Below, one piece after another: positions 56,301-64,000 of a stretch of DNA of 64,000 bases (positions are counted from its first letter, which is position 1; each line of letters opens with the position of its first letter). The position numbers were made by a program, and so were the translations under genes. A model generated the notes under the pieces. That model saw only the letters and a program-made list of their open reading frames with translations, was not told the origin of the DNA and made no database searches. Source of the DNA: Sialis fuliginosa (taxonomy: Eukaryota > Arthropoda > Insecta > Megaloptera > Sialidae); contig OY540813.1 in assembly GCA_961205875.1 (NCBI GenBank), positions 12,247,001-12,311,000 on the forward strand. The letters run 5' to 3'.

Positions 56301-59300
56301 ATAAATTAAAAAAGAAACATACCTCGGTCGTCAAAGGCAATCCTATAATAAATCCAACAGCGCAGCTAAAAAACGCTATAGTCGTTTGTAGCGCTTTCAG
56401 TGTTTTTGCTTTGATTGCAATTATTCCAGTTATTACACAATACCAAATAGCTAACTGTTGTGCCAATCCAAACAATATCATTACCACGTAGAACAGAACT
56501 GCCCAGAACGGTGACAATTGATCTGAACCAAGCAATGCAAAAGTAGCAGGTAGGAGTTCGGTAGCAAATCTTATAACTTGGTATCCACTCTCCTCGGATT
56601 TTTCTATGCCTGGACGGATAACACGCTCTCCGAGAAATAAAGATGAATGTGACATGTATCTAACTGGTGTAGTTGCTAGACTTGGTGGAAGGGGTTCTCT
56701 CACGGATCGCATAAATATAAATGATTTCATAGTTTCTGGAAAAATAAAATAAATCTAAATAAGATACAGTTTACTTTTACTTAAATAACATAAAGTTTAA
56801 TAATATTCTAACTATGTATTTACTTAATCTAGATTAAATATTATTAGAGTAAAGATCGACTAATTTTAAAATGCAATAACACTGAAAAATATCATTTTAT
56901 AAATATAAATTTGCAATTTTTTTGTAAAACTATGAGTAAAATTAATATAAAAATATTTACCAAATGACCCTGGGACATAATTATATCCATAATGTCGAAA
57001 TATTTCAGAACATGTATTTGCCAAAAATGCTGTGAGTAAAAGAACGGTGCAAGTGATAACAACGACAAGGCCTGTGTCTCGCTGTAACATGTGTTTGTTA
57101 CGGCTATGAGATGCAATTTGCATAGCTGCAGCTCCAAGTAATCCCCAAGTGAGAAAGGTTTCTTGGAAAGCAGCTACCCAACACTGTAAAAATTAAAAAA
57201 AATTACTTATAGGTATTTTAATTTAATAAAGAAAATTACATACCTTTGTGTTTAAAAAAAATTCTGGCCATGACGTTTCTGGAAAAACATTATGAGTTGA
57301 TTCAGATGGAGTCATTCCTAATAATTTCGAGCAAAGTACAAACATCCCGATGATAGGTAACAAAGTGACGACGTAAACGACTTTACCATATGACTTTAAA
57401 CCTTTACTCAAGCATGCAAAGATCATTATCCAAATTACAGCTAAATTAAAGCATGGTTGGAATTTTATAGAGCCGTATGAAAGTTCAGGAGATTGTAATG
57501 AATAGCGTTGTAAAACAACACCACTGAAATAACCCGGCACAGTTTCATGTATTCTGTATGTTCCATTTTCATTAGAATAATCTGAAAAGTAATAATTTAT
57601 TAATACATAAAATATTTGTAACCACAAAAAAGTAGAGTTAATTTTGGCGACTTTTACTACAAACTATTATTATAAATAATTATTTCATACATATATTTAC
57701 CTGATCTATACAAATCAAATGATTCTGACCATCTGTAGTTATCCATTTTGGTTATAAATGAATCTCTAAAATAGACAAACATCCATGAAATCCCAACAAT
57801 ACTGTACATTCCTAGAAGTGCGTGTGCTATCAATAAAGCGATACCAACGCCTTGAAAAATGGGTGAAATTCTCCACATATCAATGACTCCGGCACCAAGT
57901 TGTTGACCTATGAAAATATAAAATTATTAATTTTAGCTAATTACTATAAAAGATAAAAAGTTACTAATTTTTTAAAGCAATGCATAGGTACTCTACATGC
58001 AATTATAAACAATAAATATTAATAGAAATTTATTATTTAACTCGATCTTGTCTTATTAGAATTTACGACAATCTTGTCTTGATCTCGTTTCAAGACTGAG
58101 ACCGAGAAAAATCTCATGACAGCATGCAACCCTAAGTGCAAGAAGAAATATTACCTATAATATTCATTGGTGGACTAATTATCAAAGATACAAATTATTA
58201 TTATCATTGATTAATACGGAGAATCTGGGTGTTCCAAAGTCACAACTATCAAAAACACGTATGTAGTTATTCAGAATAGAGTTGATGCTTTAATAATATA
58301 CACTTTAACTGTCCTTGGTTAGGACAATTTATTGCGGCAAAAGGGGATTAATATAGTATAAAAATAGGGATTCAATCTCCACCGCAACAAACTGTTTTTA
58401 TTAAATAATTGTGAAATAAAAATTCCTACATGTTACAATAGATACAGCACATTCTACTCTATTCTAACACATCAGCACGTGATTTTTGATAGTAGTGACG
58501 TCGAGACACCCATATTCTCCGTATTAACTTTATTATTATCCATCGATTACTCACCTAAACAAGTATGTAATGTAAATAAAGGTACTCCAAATACAATAGA
58601 CAACATCATAAACTGTACAATGAAATTAGCACCGAAATGTAAGCTGAGTATTGCAAATCGTGATATGTTGAATAATCCAAGGGTACAACTGAGGTAAGCA
58701 AGCATAGCTGACAGACTGTGGGGCCATTGTCCGAGTGGACTCTGTCCATCGTTGGTGATGCCATTGTTGTTGTTCGATGAAGAGGTACTACGATTGTTAG
58801 GTTCTTCTGCTCGTCTTGGTGAAGTGTTGGATGAATTGTTTTGTTGTGTTCGATACAATGGCCTGTAAAAATAAGTTCATGTTGTTAAACGAAGATTATA
58901 ATAATAACAAAACGTATACACATTTAAATTATTTGAATTATCAACTTGATATTAAATAAGAAAAAAAATTTTTATAACCCATTTACCCCCCTTTAAAAGG
59001 TCTATTATTGGCCTATCATTAACTATAAATACATATGCCAAATTTCAGCTTTACAGGTCAAATGGTTCAGTAGTGAAAAGCAGTGGCGTAACCAGTGTGG
59101 GGGGAGGTCAAAGAAGCCTGGCTCCCCCTGTAGTGGCCTAACCATTTTAAACATTTATAAAAAAATCATTATAAACATACATATGAATATGTAATGGTAT
59201 CCTTGCATGTGAATGGTCTCCCATTAAAACATTGGTTATGCCACTGGTTAGAAGACAATGACAGACAGACAGACAAGTGTTTCATTTTTCCGATTTCGGT

Positions 59301-62071
59301 ACGGAACATTTTAAAAAATAAATTAAAATTAAATAATATGCACGGCGGTGAACGCCCCTACCAAAATGGCGCCCTAGGCATTTGCCTAGATCAGGCCTGC
59401 ACAACATACGGCCCGCCAGCATCTACTTTGCGGCCCGCGAAGACTGGTGAAAATTCATAATATTATAAATTAAAAATAATATTTCCTAGCTTATTGATTT
59501 ATAATGCCCTAGATGCATACCATACGTATCTAATATATATATTTTTTGAATAAATTCTAATTAAAAGTATTAAATGTTTCTTTTTTATAAATCACGTAAA
59601 ACAATTTAAATGAACGGATGATTTACTATGAACCACAACAAATGCTTTTACGCAGAGCAACTTATAAACAGTGACATCTGCCGGAAATCCATGTAAAAAC
59701 ATCTGTTTGTACATTGTTGACGATTGGCGCGCGTGCTCATTGTGCCATAACTATTTACTTTACATTGCAAACAAATAGGTAAATGACATTTGTGACTTAT
59801 TATTAGTAGGTATACTTACTACTATAATATTATTAATAGGTATATACATTATAATAAATAAATGGTTCGATTGTCTAGAAAAAACACTGGACCGATTTTG
59901 ATGAATATTTCACTAAAGTATTCCTTGAGATCTCAAAAGTAACATGAGTTACGTATAATCACGCTATCTTATTTACCAGTAGCCATGACTAAATTTAGAG
60001 GAGTGCAACAAGAGCTGAATCCCTGGGGCCTCTACATGAAGCGAGTAATTTTTACTCCAAGAGTTTGATTTTAACAAAATAGCTCGAAAAGTATCTTTCA
60101 GGGGAGCATACAGATTTTTTTATGGGTAGTGCAAAACAAGAGCAAAGCTAATTTGCTTGGGAGCTAACGCTATCTGCGAGGTGTTAAATCGTTATTAATT
60201 TGTTCGGGATTGAAATTGAATTCTCTTATACCAATTTAAAATATAATTTTGTCAACAACAATTGATAAACCTTCTTTTAAACATTATAAGAGAAAGCAAG
60301 AACTCTTAAAGTGTTATCCAGAATCCATTTTTTAATTTTTTTCGACACTTGCGGTGCTAACAGATCTACTTCTTAGCAATTTTTGTCAACTCAACATCTC
60401 ATTATGCAGAAAACTCTGCATAATAAAATCAAATTCAAATAGCGTGTGAAAAACATTAAAATAACACCCACACAATATTACATTTCATGACTCACTGAGC
60501 ATTTTATGTGCTTCATATATCAATAAAAAATTAAAGTGCAACACGAGGGGAGAGTAACTAATAACAGCACAATGCAATATTTATCAGTAAGATCTAAATT
60601 TGAAACTTGCGTGTTATAAAAATAACTGCATGCATTATGAATAAAACATGGAAGACTTGCAATTCGACTAGTACTATATTGATTAATTCAATTTTATGGT
60701 TGAAGACGTACATATGTAATAAAATTAGTAGAGCGAGAACCTTCAAAATTAAAAAAAAAATGTCAATGAATTTTTTGAAATATGCAGATAAAAAACATTT
60801 ATCGTTTTTACTAACTGCACGTGACTCTAAAATATAGTGTCCATAAAAATAATTTTACTTAATAAATATATCGCAAACGTTAATAAATAATAAAAATATA
60901 AGTATATCAAACTTCCTTCATTTTACAAATATTTCTTTACACAAGTAAGTATATGTACAATAAAAAAATATTAAAATTTTTTTTTTTTTATACAGTACGA
61001 AACACTAGTATGCGAAACTCGAGTCGCACTTGACAATTTTTAGTGTTCCGAAGAAACCCTATTAATCTCACTTTGTCGTCCGTCCGTCCGTCCTTTTCAC
61101 CCAAAGTTAAATATCTCGTAAACTATATAAGCTAGAAACTTGAAATTCTTACTGAATATGTAAAATGATACCCTCTAGTAAAAGATGTACAAATTTGTTG
61201 AAAAATATGTTTTCAGGGGGGGGGGGGGGGGGGTACTAAGGAGCTAAAGCTAGGTAAAAAAAATATTTTTTTTATACCAAGGTATGTGGCACGTTAAAGT
61301 GTATAACCAAACCGCCGGAATTTGACCCTCTTTCTTATTTTTTTAAAATCAAAAACGGCGCCTGCAGGGGGCTTTAAAGCAAATAAAAAAATTGTATATC
61401 AAGGCATGTGGGGTGTCGAAATGTAGATTCTAAGCAGTAATTTTTTTTAGACTAGGACTATGCGTGTCTGAATTAGGCATCATTTAATGGATTTATCTGA
61501 CTATCGAGTCTTTATCGGGCGTGATATATTTTTATCATGTGTAATAAGTAATAATATGTAGGTAGGTAGGTACCTACTTAATGTACTTTGTGGTTCTTTA
61601 AAAATTGTTTATTAACATGCAAACAAAATATTATAACCTGGTAGAAGTTATAAGAAATTTCGTTATAATTTATAATTTTATATACCTATCAAAAATATCA
61701 GCGTATCCATATGTACAAAAAAATATTGGATACTTTTTTTGAAGGATAAGTTTTAAAAAGCAGCATTTTCTTATCACTTATGTTTATTTCGGCAGTATGT
61801 ATATATAAAAAATTAAATCATATCAAAATTTTTATTTACCTATTGTATTTTTGCTTATTAAGATAAAACATAGATACATTTACATTTTTAACATATTATC
61901 CTAAGCAAATATTTTTTTATAAATGTTTTTCTATAAATAAATATTAACATTATATCGAATTGTTTATTACCGTAAATTGATAAAAAAATTGGCCGTTAAC
62001 AGTATAAATATTTATTTAAAAAGTACTTACAGTTCTTGATCAAAAATAAATAAAGTATTAAGTTCCCACAT
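53329..62071 (-). CDS. bdg: Bedraggled-type SLC6 family transporter
   Basis: Minus-strand exons: 62031-62071 (probable first), 58555-58862, 57701-57907, 57244-57581, 56961-57183, 56323-56735, 55974-56204, 55428-55625 and 53329-53943. All junctions are GT-AG, phases fit, and the product is 857 residues. Residues 58-600 carry the SLC6 membrane core of about 12 helices. TM1 has LFNISRF in place of the canonical GNVWRF, keeping Asn79 and Arg82. LGQQLGAGVIDMWRISPIFQGVG and AFQETFLTWGLLG are family hallmarks. The extracellular loop has an NGT glycosylation site. The C-tail bears three PPxY motifs (PPPKY 699, PPPSY 705, PPPDY 750), which bind WW domains such as those of Nedd4-type ligases. The substrate is unknown. 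Fly bedraggled affects R3/R4 planar polarity. The first exon is inferred from splice phase. Confidence 0.87.
54041..54219. mobile_element. pogo/Tigger-like MITE (179 bp) in a bdg intron
   Basis: The left end GACTCTCGCTAATCTGG pairs with the right end CCGGATTAGTAAGAGTG, and TA flanks both sides (54039-54040 and 54220-54221). CACTCTTACTAATCCGG-type ends with TA duplications are typical of pogo/Tigger elements. No transposase. Confidence 0.8.
57908..58554 (-). other. bdg intron 2
   Basis: 647 bases. It contains ATCTTGTCTTGATCTCGTTTC and GAGACCGAGAAAAATCTCAT, similar to a fragment at 32341-32440 (CTCGTCTCGGTCTTGTCTCG), so it probably holds a decayed repeat. No additional exon was seen. Confidence 0.5.
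59081..59246. mobile_element. hAT-like MITE with CAGTGGCGTAACCA ends
   Basis: CAGTGGCGTAACCA at the left and TGGTTATGCCACTG at the right are inverted repeats with one difference. The flanking octamers GTGAAAAG and GTTAGAAG agree at 6 of 8, consistent with a decayed hAT duplication. It is the third element of this end type in the window. Confidence 0.72.
61046..61440 (-). repeat. GGTTCCG-type repeat, inverted relative to 9285-10010
   Basis: GTTCCGAAGAAACCCTATTA followed by ATCTCACTTTGTC is the inverse of the end at 9970-10005. The motifs ATATCTCGTAAACTAT, AAGGAGCTAAAGCTAGGTAA and GTGTCGAAATGTAGAT also have counterparts. Here the opening includes GTCCGTCCGTCCGTCC and a run of G. Confidence 0.7.
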
Positions 62072-64000
62072 TAAAAATTTCACTAGGAATTTCACATAGA
62101 AAACATAAAAACACTACAAAATTTCAACTGGCATAATAAATTATATTTTATAAATATTACCATGTATAAAAATAAATTTTTTAAATGCAAAAAATTGATC
62201 GTCACATATAAAAATAATCTTGCTATAAAACTGATGCAAAATGATGTACCACATTTCAAAACAAATATTTTTCTTACGTAACAAATACGTATTACTTTAT
62301 GTTACTAATTATTGACATGATTTTACCAGTTTAAAATAAAATAATTTACATTTAACAGTACAAATGATGAAATATTATTCAGAACTCAGAACCGAAAGAT
62401 TGAGTACTTAATTGTTAGGTGAAGACCAGTTACAGTTATATGAACATTATAAGCTCGTTCTATTGTTGGGTCTGATCTGATATTTCCGTCATTTTTTTGT
62501 AAATTATTTAAAATATACCGACATTAATCAAAGAAGTATAAACTCACTATATGAACATAGAGACTCTTAGTAAGTTCGAATGAGATCATATTTCTTTGAC
62601 TGGTCACCAAGTCACCACCTAACAATTAAGTACCATTTGTTTTTAAAAATTATTAATGATTTGAATGAAGAAGTTTGGGAGAAGGAGGGGAAATAAATAA
62701 AAATATAATTTAGATTACGAATTTACCTAACTAGCTACTAACTACCCGATTTTTTTTAAATATCAGTGTAATCGTTAACCGAAATATAAAAACAGGTAAC
62801 GGCGTAAGAATTTCTAAAGTCTAAAGCCTTGACACTTTATAGAAACGGTTTCCGTCACCGCTTCGATTTTACAAATCTATTACATGTTAGCTGCGTGAAA
62901 ACGCAGCACCGCTTCGACGCAGCTAACATGCCAATTGTATTGATCACATTTAATAGATTTGCAAGGTCGAAGCGGTGACGGAGACTGTTTCTGTAAAGTG
63001 CCAAGGCTTAAATGTAAATTGAATGAAGATAAAAATATGTAGGTATACAAAATATATTGTCATAGAAAATATTAGTACCTATATTTTAATATAACTTCCA
63101 CAAAAAATATGAACACGAAATAATGAAAACCATTACGTAAGTATACGTTAATTTTTGATTTAATATTTTCATTAAAAATTAATTAACCATAATACAGAAA
63201 AAAATATGAAATAAAACATAATAATAATTGCCAAATACAATATAATTCTTACTATATAATAAGAAGTAGGTACCTATAAGTAAACATCGAACTCATTGTG
63301 GAGTATTTTTTATAGGCACTGGTACCAGCTGCCCCTCTCCCCCCTCGCTGATTATTACCATATAATTAAATGTATGTATTTATGTATACAAATATAAGAT
63401 ACATGTATATGTGTCTGTAACAATACCCTTGCATATAAATGGTCCCATCTCAAATAAAATTTGGATTGTATTTTATTAATTTTCTTGCGCACTTATCGGC
63501 TAGATAGAGGACTCGTGAGTACAGGGGCCTCGCAAGGGGCCTTGGTGTGTTATATAATAGGGAAATAAGACAACTGCCTAGGGTTTTCAGATAAAAGAAG
63601 AATCTAACACGTTTTAATTTTAATTTGAATTTTTTTTATTAGGCCTCAATTTTTTACACCTCAAAATATGTTTAAAATTTTGAACGCAACAATTAAAAAT
63701 GGCACAGCACTTACAAGAACAAAAACATTTTTCATTTTTATAAAATATAAAACACTCATAACTACAACTCAATCACTGAACTACATAGTAAGATAAATCT
63801 CCATTAACTGGACAGAAATGTTTATAAGAAACGGTAAACAATCATAGTCTCCATTTTGAATACAAATACTGGATTATAAATTACCCGTTATATGTAATAG
63901 ACGTACGTTATATGGTAACCGTAGTGACCATGTAAGTAGTTTTATGAAGAACGTCAAGTTTAATAAATAGTCGATGAAGATAGTAAGGTCGATATCACAC
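62072..64000. other. Upstream flank of bdg
   Basis: No coding exon was recognised. It may hold the bdg promoter and 5' UTR. A foldback element lies at 62823-63010. Fragments near 63300-63350 and 63510-63590 are G/C-tract-bearing hAT-like remnants without clear ends. Confidence 0.45.
62823..63010. mobile_element. Two-level foldback MITE (188 bp)
   Basis: The outer arms are AAGCCTTGACACTTTATAGA with TTCCGTCACCGCTTCGA at the left and TCGAAGCGGTGACGGAGACT with AAGTGCCAAGGCTT at the right. The left outer arm is followed by an inner palindrome: CATGTTAGCTGCGT pairs with ACGCAGCTAACATG around GAAAACGCAGC and a further CACCGCTTCG copy. The whole can fold as a branched hairpin. No target duplication was recognised. 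Confidence 0.8.

Larger units (their letters stand above)
58863..62030 (-). other. bdg intron 1, 3.2 kb, with several repeats
   Basis: The intron contains an hAT-like MITE (59081-59246), a fragment with GGCATTTGCCTAGATCAGGC and CTGCACAACATACGGCCCGC (59365-59450, an hAT-like end), a piece of the CGCAGATAGCGTTAGC repeat (60130-60185), the GGTTCCG-type repeat (61046-61440) with a G(n) run near 61216-61233, and a short GGTAGGTAGGTACCTACC tract at 61559. No further exon was recognised. Confidence 0.55.

Overview
The window looks like nuclear DNA of an insect. The coding exons are split by GT-AG introns, the non-coding DNA is strongly AT-rich, and the proteins match insect or metazoan single-copy families. 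It is also crowded with short inverted-repeat transposon remnants. The repeat types (TTAA-, TA-, 8-bp and 9-bp-duplication elements, plus GGTTCCG- and CCAAGTGCG-type repeats) and the low GC suggest a hemipteran-like or lepidopteran-like insect. The order cannot be fixed from this sequence alone. No bacterial genes, CRISPR array, rRNA or convincing tRNA was seen.

Layout. Positions 1-7880 hold no recognisable coding exon. From 7881 to 40285 (+) lies a p130CAS/BCAR1-family docking-protein gene. Two exons encode the SH3 domain, then a 25.9-kb intron full of transposon remnants follows. Four more exons encode the YxxP substrate domain, the serine-rich helical bundle and the C-terminal FAT-like domain. 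The first few codons are missing and should lie upstream.

From 43384 to 45660 (-) is a compact block of three intronless genes: TSSC4 (U5 snRNP factor), SMIM13 (single-pass membrane microprotein) and NAA10 (N-terminal acetyltransferase). SMIM13 and NAA10 are only 43 bases apart. REXO5 (46249-49610, +, five exons, DEDDh exonuclease) starts divergently from TSSC4. PSF3/GINS3 (50743-52327, -, three exons) converges on REXO5. The SLC6-like transporter bedraggled (53329-62071, -, nine coding exons with a probable short first exon) lies upstream of PSF3 on the same strand.

The genes are mostly housekeeping: DNA replication (PSF3), snRNP assembly (TSSC4), RNA processing (REXO5) and protein N-acetylation (NAA10). 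They sit beside two signalling or membrane genes (p130CAS, bdg). No shared pathway is evident. The most notable observations are: (1) the SMIM13-NAA10 pair, which may be bicistronic; (2) a 9-bp-duplication foldback element inserted just after the NAA10 stop codon; (3) two copies of a foldback repeat whose central segment has opposite orientation; and (4) a series of MITEs with readable target-site duplications that assign them to transposon superfamilies.
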